Made by a program: the position numbers and the translations under genes. Below, one piece after another: positions 53,043 to 61,565 of a stretch of 64,000 nucleotides of DNA (position 1 is its first letter; every line of letters begins with the position of its first letter). Origin of the DNA: Agrobacterium rubi TR3 = NBRC 13261 (GTDB lineage: Bacteria; Pseudomonadota; Alphaproteobacteria; Rhizobiales; Rhizobiaceae); contig NZ_BBJU01000015.1 of assembly GCF_000739935.1 (NCBI RefSeq), positions 62,001 to 126,000 on the forward strand. The letters are read 5' to 3'. The notes beneath the pieces are model-generated. The model ran no database searches, was not told the origin of the DNA, and saw only the letters and a list, made by a program, of their open reading frames with translations.

Positions 53043-53690
53043 ATGACGCAGAATTTTACCTTTACGGATACATCGGAAAATCTCAGTACCGTGCTTCAAA
53101 AGCTGATCGGAAAGCTGAGCGGCAAAACCATAACCTTGCGGGAGCTGATGGAAGCCATCGGTGAGCAAGGATTGCTGCTGATGTGCGCGATTGCGTGCTT
53201 GCCTTTCTTGATCCCCGTATCCATTCCGGGCGTCAGCACGATCTTTGGTGCCGCCATCGTCATGATCAGCCTGGCGATCACGCTGAACCGATTGCCCTGG
53301 CTGCCGAAACGCATTCTCGACAAGCAGATGGAAACCGCCCGTCTGGTGCCCGCGCTCGAAAAAGGCCTGACTATCGTATCCAAGCTCGATCGCTATATGC
53401 GCCCTCGCCTGCCCGCTTTGACGACGGGAACCATCATCAGCCGTGTGAATGGCCTTGCCATCATGGCAGCTGGCATTCTGCTGATGATGCCTCTGGGGTT
53501 CGTGCCGTTTTCCAACACACTACCGGGCGTCGCGATTCTTCTATTTTCTGCGGGCATGATCCAGCGTGACGGCGCCACCGTGCTTGGTGGCTATGTTTTC
53601 TTGGTGCTGACGGCAATCTACTTCGTGGCACTCGCCTACGGTGCCTTCTGGGCCGGACAGGGCATCAGCAACTCGCTTACGAGCGCGTAA
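53043..53690 (+). CDS. exoD: Exopolysaccharide synthesis protein ExoD
   Basis: 215 residues from ATG at 53043; ATG 52998 would add 15 residues. ExoD family: LRELMEAIGEQGLLLMCAIACLPFLIPVSIPGVSTIFG, SRVNGLAIMAAGILLMMPLGFVPFSNTLPG and four to five membrane helices. In Sinorhizobium exoD affects exopolysaccharide and alkali tolerance. The 3' end overlaps the convergent next gene by 14 bases. Confidence 0.9.
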   Translation: MTQNFTFTDTSENLSTVLQKLIGKLSGKTITLRELMEAIGEQGLLLMCAIACLPFLIPVSIPGVSTIFGAAIVMISLAITLNRLPWLPKRILDKQMETARLVPALEKGLTIVSKLDRYMRPRLPALTTGTIISRVNGLAIMAAGILLMMPLGFVPFSNTLPGVAILLFSAGMIQRDGATVLGGYVFLVLTAIYFVALAYGAFWAGQGISNSLTSA

Positions 53691-53961
53691 TGCCACCGCG
53701 GCGCGCCTCTTTGGCGCGCTGCCGTCGCGCCCACCAGACGGCAAGCCGACGACGCTGGCGCCGCACATAGGGCAAATCCTGCGACAGGACCAGAAGTCCA
53801 AGCGGAACCATCCAGAAGCCGAGAATCGGCAAGAAGCCGAGTATGCCGCCCAAAACGAGGGCAGAGCCGATCAAAATACGGCCGATGCGCGAGCGCGGCA
53901 TCGCCACGCTCCATTTTCCGAGATGAAGCCGCCCTGTTTTGGGGTGAAGACCAAACGTCAT
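53677..53961 (-). CDS. Small two-helix membrane protein (PGPGW-like)
   Basis: 94 residues. Membrane helices near 28-45 and 47-62, a very basic C-terminal tail (RRQRRRLAVWWARRQRAKEARRGG). Resembles the PGPGW/TMEM small-protein group common in rhizobia. Convergent with and overlapping exoD. Confidence 0.7.
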   Translation of the reverse strand: MTFGLHPKTGRLHLGKWSVAMPRSRIGRILIGSALVLGGILGFLPILGFWMVPLGLLVLSQDLPYVRRQRRRLAVWWARRQRAKEARRGGITRS

Positions 53962-54137
53962 TCTGAAACCTCTTGTACAGGAACGGCTTTAAAACATTTT
54001 TGTGAAACCGACATGGCCCGGAAAATGGGGACTTCGGTGGATAAAACAAGAGGAATTCACTTTTTTTGAAAAAAGCGCTTGGCAAATCGTGAAAGCGTTT
54101 GTATTACCCCGCTCACACCGCGCCAAGCAGCGCACGT

Positions 54138-54212
54138 TCCCTGGTAGCTCAGCGGTAGAGCATTCGACTGTTAATCGACAGGTCGCCGGTTCGAATCCGG
54201 CCCGGGGAGCCA
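54138..54212 (+). tRNA. tRNA-Asn(GTT)
   Basis: Acceptor TCCCTGG pairs with CCGGGGA (one G-T pair); D arm AGCTC/GAGC; anticodon loop CTGTTAA gives GTT; T-loop TTCGAAT; discriminator G and encoded CCA. 75 bases. Confidence 0.97.
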
Positions 54213-54325
54213 TTTCTTTCTTAAGTGAATGAAATGATTTAAGATGCAGGAATAATCCTGTGTTCTTCAGCTGCAAATTCTTTTCGTCATATTCCCTTTC
54301 CCAGACTTCATCGGAAGACGTCCTC

Positions 54326-54643
54326 ATGATCGACTGGGACATCATACAGCGCGATTGGGATTGGGCAGGCCACATGCTCGAAGCCGTCATCATGGCGCTC
54401 GCGGTAACCGTCCTCGCGCGGATCATACTAAACTGGCGCGATTCGGGTCTCGTCGGCCTTGCCTTCGCCATCGGCCATTTTCACGGCAGAGAAAAACGCG
54501 ATTACGAGGTGTCGGTGCATATGCGCCCTCCTCACCTCGACGGTTACTATATGTGGAATTGGTCTTGGGATCAGGCAACGGACTTCTGGCCAGCGGCGCT
54601 TCTTTGTCTCGGACTGCTGATATGGTGGGCCAAGAAGCGATAA
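54326..54643 (+). CDS. Unknown membrane-associated protein
   Basis: 105 residues from ATG at 54326. Two hydrophobic segments (about 15-33 and 85-100) flank an aromatic, charged centre rich in Trp, His and Tyr (HMRPPHLDGYYMWNWSWDQA). No family recognised. A strong terminator follows two bases after the stop. Confidence 0.55.
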   Translation: MIDWDIIQRDWDWAGHMLEAVIMALAVTVLARIILNWRDSGLVGLAFAIGHFHGREKRDYEVSVHMRPPHLDGYYMWNWSWDQATDFWPAALLCLGLLIWWAKKR

Positions 54644-54644
54644 A

Positions 54645-54676
54645 GGCGCCATCCCTTGGGAATGGCGCCATTTTTT
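54645..54676 (+). terminator. Strong terminator
   Basis: GGCGCCAT then CCC-tt-GGG, an extra A and ATGGCGCC, followed by six Ts. Confidence 0.9.
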
Positions 54677-54692
54677 CAGCTGCGATATGATT

Positions 54693-54983
54693 TTAGTGCT
54701 TCTTTTTAGCGGCACCGCCCGAAACAGTCGTTGAAGTGGACGACACCGGGTCGCTGGCGGGGAAGCTATCTTCCAGGCCTTCCTGCAAATCCTTGTCATC
54801 GCTGCCGGTGCTGGTCGCTTCGCGTTCTTGCTTCACCGATTCGGCGGCTGGAGATTCTCCCTGGGTTTGGAAGTCCTGTTCCGCTTCCGACCAGTGGCGC
54901 TCATGTTCGCCATCGCGGCGACCATCGCGTTCCCAATTTTCATATGCTTTCTTGCGGATTTCCGATTCGCGGTCGATTGTCAT
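54693..54983 (-). CDS. DUF2934 protein
   Basis: 96 residues from ATG at 54983 with GGGAG upstream. N-terminal DUF2934 motif IRKKAYENWERDGRRDGEHERHW, then a Ser/Thr/Glu-rich disordered tail ending in AAKKKH. Small stress-associated proteins of this kind are frequent in rhizobia; function unknown. Confidence 0.8.
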   Translation of the reverse strand: MTIDRESEIRKKAYENWERDGRRDGEHERHWSEAEQDFQTQGESPAAESVKQEREATSTGSDDKDLQEGLEDSFPASDPVSSTSTTVSGGAAKKKH

Positions 54984-55129
54984 CGTGATTCTCCCTTCGC
55001 TTGTTTTGCTTCGCTTGTTTTGTGGAAGAAACAGCGCCACGCGATGTTTTGTTCCTGACGGGAGAGACAATCGTTAACGGAACTTCATAGGTCTTGAAGT
55101 CGTTGTTACGGCAACCAAGGAGATCCATG

Positions 55130-55360
55130 ATGGACGACAAACGCACACAGCCGCTCGATATTAAAGACGAAGATGTCGCAAAATTTGAGACGGACCGGGA
55201 GCTTCACGACATGCCAGACGAGATTGATCCGGACGAAGCGATCAACCTGCGCGCACGCCGCCAGACAGCGCGCCAGCATGAAGATGCTTTCATTGTCGCC
55301 ACAGATCTCGAAGACGACGATCAGCGCGATGCCGCCCCCGGCACCCGAGAGCAGCCATAA
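55130..55360 (+). CDS. Acidic small protein
   Basis: 76 residues from ATG at 55130 (AAGGAG seven bases upstream; ATG 55127 is adjacent). Very acidic and probably disordered (DIKDEDVAKFETDRELHD, ATDLEDDDQRD). Divergent from the DUF2934 gene. Not recognised. Confidence 0.55.
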   Translation: MDDKRTQPLDIKDEDVAKFETDRELHDMPDEIDPDEAINLRARRQTARQHEDAFIVATDLEDDDQRDAAPGTREQP

Positions 55361-55375
55361 CTCAAACGCGCGCCG

Positions 55376-55819
55376 TTAGCGGCGCACGGAGACGATGGAT
55401 TTGCGGCTGAAGTTAGAGACCTGAACCCGCCCTGATTGATTGCCGCCCAATATCTGGGCGGTGCCCTTGCTCAGGCTCTTCAAGATACCGGCGTGATAGC
55501 TTCTACCGGTTCTGACGACAACCACATCGCCTGGCTTGGCATTGGTGGTCGGCACCGCATATCCGAACGATGTCCAGGACTTTGCAAAACCCGACGACTT
55601 CGGCGGTTGCCGTCCCGATTTTTCGGCGATGGCGCTGAGGAAATGCCCACACCATGGCGTCTTGCGGGGATTGACGCCCATCAGAGCGCTTAGCGTCTTG
55701 GTATTCTTTCCCTCATGAAGTCCAGCATATTGCTCAGCTTGATTTAACATTCCAGCAGACGCGGATGCAGTGAAAGCCGTGCAGATAGCAGCAGCCAGAA
55801 CGAACGCAGTTACTTTCAA
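55376..55819 (-). CDS. TIGR02594-type cell-wall hydrolase (NlpC/P60-like)
   Basis: 147 residues from TTG at 55819, which has AAGGG upstream and begins the signal peptide KVTAFVLAAAICTAFTASASA. Catalytic Cys57 in TPWCGHFLS and His109 in SYHAGIL match Cys-His peptidases; KPGDVVVVRTG precedes the His. It probably cleaves peptidoglycan peptides in the periplasm. Confidence 0.8.
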   Translation of the reverse strand: MKVTAFVLAAAICTAFTASASAGMLNQAEQYAGLHEGKNTKTLSALMGVNPRKTPWCGHFLSAIAEKSGRQPPKSSGFAKSWTSFGYAVPTTNAKPGDVVVVRTGRSYHAGILKSLSKGTAQILGGNQSGRVQVSNFSRKSIVSVRR

Positions 55820-56129
55820 ATTCTCGCCCTTTGGAAACACACGAACTTCGCCCAGCCCCGTTGGAAGTCCAGTGTGCACAATCGAAGTCTCACTCAGCGC
55901 CGCTTAGCTTTGAGCTTCAAGCGGTGCCAGCGAGCGTCGATCTATGCCTGCAATTTAGCGACAATTTGACGAGAAATAGGCGAAAATTGGAACAATTTTG
56001 CCCAAATCTCCTAAGAATTCGGCTGATTTCACTCGCATACCGCGTAACAGAGCACGTTTTCCCAAACAAAAGAAAACCACCCGCGTCGATGCGACGGGTG
56101 GTTTGTGTTGTATCGCCTATTTTAAAAAT
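55820..56129. other. Intergenic region with DUF982 terminator
   Basis: 310 bases, AT-richer around 55940-56060, no supported gene. Holds the terminator at 56070-56104. Confidence 0.5.
56070..56104 (-). terminator. Terminator of the DUF982 gene
   Basis: Perfect 10-bp stem AAACCACCCG/CGGGTGGTTT; on the minus strand followed by TTTTCTTTTG. Confidence 0.85.
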
Positions 56130-56411
56130 TCAGGACGCGAGTCTGTGTGGCTCGACGAGGCAATGCGCGTCGCGGCTGGCTTCGATGAAAGCGGTGCGCG
56201 CGATTTCGCCAGCGACGCTGCCGAGAAGAGACGCGCGGCACAGGCGCAAAGCTTGCTCATAGACTTTGCCGTGGCGGCTCGGCCATTCGTGCTGCAGAAA
56301 ATCGAAGGCCTCGTACACGCCATTGAATGTTCTGGGGGCACCGTTTTCCAAAGAGATAACCACCGGGGCTTCCCATCTCACGTCGTTCAGCATCATTGAT
56401 TGGACTTCCAT
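56130..56411 (-). CDS. DUF982 protein
   Basis: 93 residues from ATG at 56411. DUF982 pattern: VRWEAPVVISLENGAPRTFNGVYEAFDFLQHEWP. This family of small soluble proteins is greatly expanded in Rhizobiales and has no known function. It is divergent from the photolyase gene. Confidence 0.85.
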   Translation of the reverse strand: MEVQSMMLNDVRWEAPVVISLENGAPRTFNGVYEAFDFLQHEWPSRHGKVYEQALRLCRASLLGSVAGEIARTAFIEASRDAHCLVEPHRLAS

Positions 56412-56583
56412 ACGCAATTAACCCGCCACTAACGTCGAACCCCGGATATGGTTCCTGCTGACTCTGTTTCAAGGTATAAATTTTATCGCCTGAAAACGAT
56501 GTGATTTTAGGGCTTTACTATACGCCCCCTGACGGAACAATGCTCTTCAATAAACATTGAGTCAGACGTGAACCGAGGGGCAC

Positions 56584-58032
56584 ATGACCGAACAAAAAAA
56601 TCCCGTTATAGTGTTTTTTCGCAAGGACTTGCGTCTTTCCGACAACCGTGCGCTGAGTGCGGCGGCAGACCATGGTGGACCGGTCATTCCCGTTTACATT
56701 CACGACGACAAGAGTGATTCGCAAGGTGCCTTAGGAAGCGCTCAGGCATGGTGGCTGCACCACTCATTAGCGGCACTTTCCACAGCTCTCGAGAGTGTTG
56801 GTAGCAAGCTGATTTTGATGTCCGGAAGCACTGAAACCGTGCTCCAATCGCTCATTGACGACACTGGGGCAGAGGCGATTTTCTGGAACCGACGCTATGA
56901 CCCCGATGGCATCGAGACAGATACGCGGTTGAAGCAAAAGTTTCGCGATAACGGCGTCGTCGTCGAGAGTTTTGCAGGTCATCTGCTGCACGAACCGTCT
57001 AAACTCAAGACGAAATCCGGTGGTCCCTATCGGGTTTACACTCCTTTCTGGCGCGCCATCGAGGGCGGGGAAGAGCCCGCCGAACCCCTGGCACCTCTGA
57101 CCAAACTGCCGCGCCCTGCCCGCTGGCCAAAATCCGAAGAATTGAAAAACTGGCATTTGCTGCCCTCCAAGCCGGATTGGGCCAAGGAATTTTCAGACAT
57201 CTGGACGCCCGGAGAAGCAGGTGCGTCAGAAAATCTGGAGACGTTTATTGACTCCGCATTGAAGGGATACGAGGAAGGTCGCGACTTTCCTGCACAGCCC
57301 GCCACCTCCATGCTATCGCCACATTTAGCCATGGGGGAAATTTCGCCTGCTCAGGTTTGGAACGCCACGCGCGGGCTTTCTCGCACCATCGCGTCCAACG
57401 ATCTCAGCCGCTTTCGCAAGGAGATCGTCTGGCGGGACTTTTGCTATCACCTGCTTTTTCATTTTCCCGAACTCGATGAGAAAAACTGGAATCCGAATTT
57501 CGATGCGTTCGAGTGGAAAACCGATGACGCCGAGTTCAAGGCTTGGACCAAAGGCATGACGGGCTACCCCATCGTGGACGCAGGCATGCGCCAGCTGTGG
57601 CGCCATGGCGTCATGCACAATCGCGTTAGGATGATTACGGCGTCCTTCCTTATCAAGCATCTGCTGATCGATTGGCGGAAGGGCGAGAAGTGGTTTCGCG
57701 ATACGCTGGTCGATGCCGACCCGGCCTCCAACCCAGGTAATTGGCAATGGGTGGCAGGGTCCGGTGCCGATGCCTCACCGTTTTTCCGTATCTTCAATCC
57801 AATCCTTCAGGGTGAAAAGTTTGACCCCGACGGTGAGTATGTCAAAACATTCGTGCCCGAGCTTTCGAAGCTTGATAAGAAATTCGTTCACAAGCCTTTT
57901 GATGCGCCGAAAGACATGTTGCAAAAGGCAGGCATCGAACTGGGCGAGACATATCCCAAACCAATCGTCGATCACAGCGAGGCAAGACAACGCGCGCTGG
58001 CGGCTTACTCCGATCTTAAGAAAGGCGAATAA
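56584..58032 (+). CDS. phrA: Deoxyribodipyrimidine photolyase (class III CPD type)
   Basis: 482 residues, ATG with GAGGGG upstream. The N-terminal alpha/beta antenna domain begins VIVFFRKDLRLSDN; the C-terminal FAD domain has GYPIVDAGMRQLW, MHNRVRMITASFL, GNWQWVAGSGADASPFFRIFNP and the K-FDPDGEYV signature. It uses blue light to split cyclobutane dimers. Agrobacterium has PhrA (class III CPD) and PhrB (6-4, Fe-S). The absence of the PhrB-type Cys cluster and the N-terminal start fit PhrA. Confidence 0.92.
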   Translation: MTEQKNPVIVFFRKDLRLSDNRALSAAADHGGPVIPVYIHDDKSDSQGALGSAQAWWLHHSLAALSTALESVGSKLILMSGSTETVLQSLIDDTGAEAIFWNRRYDPDGIETDTRLKQKFRDNGVVVESFAGHLLHEPSKLKTKSGGPYRVYTPFWRAIEGGEEPAEPLAPLTKLPRPARWPKSEELKNWHLLPSKPDWAKEFSDIWTPGEAGASENLETFIDSALKGYEEGRDFPAQPATSMLSPHLAMGEISPAQVWNATRGLSRTIASNDLSRFRKEIVWRDFCYHLLFHFPELDEKNWNPNFDAFEWKTDDAEFKAWTKGMTGYPIVDAGMRQLWRHGVMHNRVRMITASFLIKHLLIDWRKGEKWFRDTLVDADPASNPGNWQWVAGSGADASPFFRIFNPILQGEKFDPDGEYVKTFVPELSKLDKKFVHKPFDAPKDMLQKAGIELGETYPKPIVDHSEARQRALAAYSDLKKGE

Positions 58033-58155
58033 AATCGGCCATGGGCAAGATTTTGCGCCTCATCACCCTTCACCGGAAGATATTTTCTTGTCACAAGGCA
58101 TGTAGACAAGGAGAAAGCGGCATCTCATTCGCTGACCCTACGAAAAGGTTCGATC

Positions 58156-59193
58156 ATGACAATCCATAGCTCGGTGCTGACCGCAATCGGCAACACGCCG
58201 CTCATCCGTCTGAACGCCGTGTCAGAGGCGACAGGGTGCGAGATTCTCGGCAAGGCCGAGTTCATGAACCCCGGTCAGTCGGTCAAGGATCGCGCCGCTC
58301 TTTACATCATCCGCGATGCGGAACGGCGCGGCCAGTTGCGTCCCGGCGGCACCATTGTCGAGGGAACGGCGGGTAACACAGGTATTGGTCTTTCGCTGGT
58401 CGCCAATGCGCTGGGGTACAAGACCGTCATCGTTATCCCTGAAACACAAAGCCAGGAAAAGAAAGACGCGCTGAAGCTTTTGGGTGCGCAGCTTGTCGAG
58501 GTGCCGGCCGCGCCCTACTCCAACCCGAACAATTATGTGAAGGTGTCCGGCAGACTGGCAAAGCAGCTGGCTGCGACAGACCCGAATGGCGCGATCTGGG
58601 CAAACCAGTTCGACAACATCGCAAACCGTCAGGCGCATATCGAAACGACGGCACCGGAAATCTGGGACCAGACCGACGGCAAGGTCGATGGCTTCATCTG
58701 CGCCGTGGGTTCCGGCGGCACCTTGGCTGGCGTGGCTGACGGTCTTCGGGATTTCAATCCCGATATCAAGATCGGTCTGGCCGACCCGGAAGGTGCGGCC
58801 CTCTATGAATTCTACCACAACGGCGTGCTGAAATCCGAAGGCTCCTCCGTCACCGAGGGCATCGGTCAGGGACGCATCACCGCCAATCTGGAAGGTTTCG
58901 AACCTGATTTCTCCTACCGCATTTCGGACGCCGAAGCACTTCCAGTGGTGTTCGACCTCGTGGCGAAGGAAGGCCTGTGCCTTGGCGGTTCGAGCGGAAT
59001 TAACATCGCCGGTGCAATTCGACTTGCCCGTGACCTCGGTCCGGGGCATACAATCGTTACCATTCTTTGCGACTACGGCAACCGCTATCAGTCGAAACTT
59101 TTCAACCCGGATTTCCTGCGGTCCAAGGGTCTTCCCGTTCCAGCATGGCTGACGGAAAAAACGCAGATTTCGGTTCCGTACGAAACTGCTTGA
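58156..59193 (+). CDS. cysK: Cysteine synthase A
   Basis: 345 residues. PLP Lys44 in GQSVKDRAA; the glycine-rich loop reads EGTAGNTGIGL where classical CysK has EPTSGNTG, so this belongs to the EGTAGNTG subgroup. VGSGGTLAGVADGL binds the PLP phosphate. It makes cysteine from O-acetylserine and sulfide. The next gene starts 13 bases later, with two further genes in the same direction, so a sulfur/thiol operon is likely. Confidence 0.92.
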   Translation: MTIHSSVLTAIGNTPLIRLNAVSEATGCEILGKAEFMNPGQSVKDRAALYIIRDAERRGQLRPGGTIVEGTAGNTGIGLSLVANALGYKTVIVIPETQSQEKKDALKLLGAQLVEVPAAPYSNPNNYVKVSGRLAKQLAATDPNGAIWANQFDNIANRQAHIETTAPEIWDQTDGKVDGFICAVGSGGTLAGVADGLRDFNPDIKIGLADPEGAALYEFYHNGVLKSEGSSVTEGIGQGRITANLEGFEPDFSYRISDAEALPVVFDLVAKEGLCLGGSSGINIAGAIRLARDLGPGHTIVTILCDYGNRYQSKLFNPDFLRSKGLPVPAWLTEKTQISVPYETA

Positions 59194-59206
59194 GGTCAAT
59201 GCCCAT

Positions 59207-59944
59207 ATGCCTGTGAATGCCCTGTTTCGCGACGACTTCTATCTTTCCACCTGCGGAGCAGTGGTGACGGCGGTTCTCGAAGATGGTGGCATAGAGCTGG
59301 ATCAGACCTGCTTTTATGCCACATCAGGCGGGCAACCGGGCGATACAGGCCATCTCGAAAGAGCAGATGGCAGCAAGATCGTGCTGGGGCCGACAAAACA
59401 TGGCGCGGATAAAAGCATCATCATCCATGTCCCGACTGAGGGACAGGCATCTCCGGACATTGGTGAGAAGCTGACGCTGCATATCGATTGGCCGCGTCGC
59501 TACAAGCTCATGCGCATGCATACCGCCTGCCATCTTCTCTCCGTCGTCTGCCCGTGGCCGATTACGGGTGCAGCCGTTGGTGAGGAGGAATCGCGCGTTG
59601 ATTTCGACATGTCCGAGACCATCGACAAGGAAGAGGTCACGGCCAAGCTGATGGCGCTGGTGGACGAGAACCATCCTGTGTTCCTCAAATGGATCACCGA
59701 TGAGGAACTGGCCGCCAATCCCGATATCGTCAAATCCAAGAATGTCCGCCCACCGCTGGGTCTAGGTCGCGTCAGCGTTGTCTGCATCGGTGAGAACTCT
59801 GCGGTTGACAGCCAGCCTTGCGGAGGCACTCATGTGGCCAAGACGCAAGAAGTCGGCGACATCCACATCGCCAAGATTGAAAAGAAGGGTAAGGAAAACC
59901 GCCGCTTCCGAATTCGTTTCGGCAAGCCCGGCGCATCCGCCTGA
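59207..59944 (+). CDS. Alanyl-tRNA editing protein (AlaX-like)
   Basis: 245 residues. Zinc motifs of the AlaRS editing domain: HTACH (MHTACHLLS, about residue 104) and CGGTHV (about residue 206), with FYATSGGQPGDTG at the N-terminus. It hydrolyses Ser or Gly wrongly attached to tRNA-Ala, acting freely in the cytosol. Placed 13 bases after cysK and 17 before the sulfurtransferase gene. Confidence 0.92.
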   Translation: MPVNALFRDDFYLSTCGAVVTAVLEDGGIELDQTCFYATSGGQPGDTGHLERADGSKIVLGPTKHGADKSIIIHVPTEGQASPDIGEKLTLHIDWPRRYKLMRMHTACHLLSVVCPWPITGAAVGEEESRVDFDMSETIDKEEVTAKLMALVDENHPVFLKWITDEELAANPDIVKSKNVRPPLGLGRVSVVCIGENSAVDSQPCGGTHVAKTQEVGDIHIAKIEKKGKENRRFRIRFGKPGASA

Positions 59945-59961
59945 TTTCTGGGAGAAATAGA

Positions 59962-61383
59962 GTGAGCACGGACAAAAGCCGTTTCGTCGTTTCGGCGGAT
60001 TGGGTCGAGCAGCAGCTTGGAACCCCGCATTTTCGTTTGGTCGATGCCTCCTGGTATCTGCCCGCGCACAAGCGCAACGGCAAAGAGGAGTATGCAGCCG
60101 GCCACATTCCCGGCGCTGTATTTTTCGATCAGGATAAAATCGCCGATCACGACACCGGCCTGCCCCACTCGCTGCCCTCGCCCCAATCCTTTGCCGAACA
60201 GGTCGGCGAACTCGGCATCGGCGAAAGCGATACGATCGTTGTCTATGACGGTCCGGGTTTCTTCTCCGCACCGCGCGTCTGGTGGATGCTGCGTGTGATG
60301 GGCGCCGACAAGGTCTATGTTCTGGATGGCGGTTTGGACGGCTGGAAGGCTGCGGGCAAGCCTCTTGAAACGGGTGTGACGGAAGTAGAACCTGCGACCT
60401 TCGAGGTACATTTCAAACCCAAACGCGTCACGTCCTTTTCAGCAATGCGCTCCATCGTTGACAGCGGAGAGCAGCAGATTGCCGATGCCCGTGGTGCAGG
60501 ACGTTTCACCGGCGAGGAAGCCGAGCCGCGTGCCGGAATGCGGTCTGGCCATATGCCCGGTGCGCGCAACCTGCCCGCCACCGCTTTTTCCGAAAACGGT
60601 CATTTCAAGGACTTGCCGACCATCCGCAAAATGATATCGGATGCGGGTATCGACCTCTCGCAGCCGGTCGTCACCAGCTGCGGTTCGGGTGTCACGGCGG
60701 CTGTCATCACCCTTGCGCTGGAATCGCTCGGGCATACCGACAATTCGCTTTACGACGGCTCGTGGTCTGAGTGGGGCAGCAGGCAAGACACTGCTATCGT
60801 CACCGGCCCAGCCGAACCCATCGAGGAAAAACCGCAAGGGCCGATCAAGGCGCATGTCACGCAATTGGAAATGACGTCTGCACCTAAGGTCAGCCTGCCG
60901 GTGCCGGTCAATATTCAGACCGCGATCATGCGCACGACGGATATTCCTCTACACTTTTACCGCTATCTCTACTGGCGCGTTGGCAAGCGTTGGCATTGGC
61001 ATCAGCGTATGCGCATGAGCGATGCCGAGCTCTCCGCCACGCTGCGCGATCCCGACAATTCCGTTACCGTGCTTTACCTGAACGGTGCGCCCGCCGGTTT
61101 CTTCGAGCTTCATAAGATCGATCCCGACGTGACAGAGCTGTCCTATTTCGGCCTGATGGAAGAGGCGATCGGTGCTGGCGTCGGCAAATGGTTTTTGCTT
61201 CAGGCGCTTTATTCGGCCTGGCAGGACAATCCGAAAAAGATCACCGTCTCCACCAACACGCTCGACCACCCACGTGCGCTTCAGCTTTACCAGATGATGG
61301 GCTTTTCGCCCGTCAGCACCTATGAAACATGGGTCGAGCCGCTGACCGACAGCGAGTATCTGGAAATTTCACGGCGCGGGTAA
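59962..61383 (+). CDS. sseA: 3-mercaptopyruvate sulfurtransferase fused to a GNAT acetyltransferase
   Basis: 473 residues, GTG start with GGGAGAAA. Residues 1-280 are a two-domain rhodanese of SseA type: catalytic Cys240 in SCGSGVT, preceded by the inactive N-terminal rhodanese. A linker (residues about 280-300) leads to a GNAT domain (about 305-473: FYRYLYWRVGKRWHW, LNGAPAGFFEL, AIGAGVGKWFLLQAL, ALQLYQMMGFSPV). Usual SseA is about 285 residues, so this is a fusion or a natural read-through of two adjacent genes. Sulfur transfer from 3-mercaptopyruvate fits the cysK neighbour; the GNAT substrate is unknown. Confidence 0.88.
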   Translation: MSTDKSRFVVSADWVEQQLGTPHFRLVDASWYLPAHKRNGKEEYAAGHIPGAVFFDQDKIADHDTGLPHSLPSPQSFAEQVGELGIGESDTIVVYDGPGFFSAPRVWWMLRVMGADKVYVLDGGLDGWKAAGKPLETGVTEVEPATFEVHFKPKRVTSFSAMRSIVDSGEQQIADARGAGRFTGEEAEPRAGMRSGHMPGARNLPATAFSENGHFKDLPTIRKMISDAGIDLSQPVVTSCGSGVTAAVITLALESLGHTDNSLYDGSWSEWGSRQDTAIVTGPAEPIEEKPQGPIKAHVTQLEMTSAPKVSLPVPVNIQTAIMRTTDIPLHFYRYLYWRVGKRWHWHQRMRMSDAELSATLRDPDNSVTVLYLNGAPAGFFELHKIDPDVTELSYFGLMEEAIGAGVGKWFLLQALYSAWQDNPKKITVSTNTLDHPRALQLYQMMGFSPVSTYETWVEPLTDSEYLEISRRG

Positions 61384-61404
61384 GCGCTTCCCGCACGCGC
61401 CCCC

Positions 61405-61513
61405 CCTCATGCTGAGGTGCTTTGCCCATCGGGCAAAGCCTCGAAGTATCCGTCTGTGCTGTGCCTCGCAATTCTTGTCCTGCGAGGCCACTGCCGAGCA
61501 CTTAAGGATGAGG
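61405..61513. repeat. Rhizobial intergenic palindromic element
   Basis: Outer inverted arms CCTCAT (61405-61410) and ATGAGG (61508-61513), with further GGTGCT/AGCAC pairing. Inside are a perfect 9-bp hairpin GCTTTGCCC-atc-GGGCAAAGC (61419-61439) and an 8-bp one GCCTCGCA/TGCGAGGC (61463-61488). Different in sequence from the repeat at 12136. Confidence 0.65.
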
Positions 61514-61565
61514 ACTGTACCGTCGCTGCTGCCAGGATGATGCCTTTGCCGCGATGGCTAAAGGT

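Noticed and set aside
54002-54232. 76-codon frame over tRNA-Asn
   Set aside because: It crosses a perfect tRNA gene and has no ribosome site.
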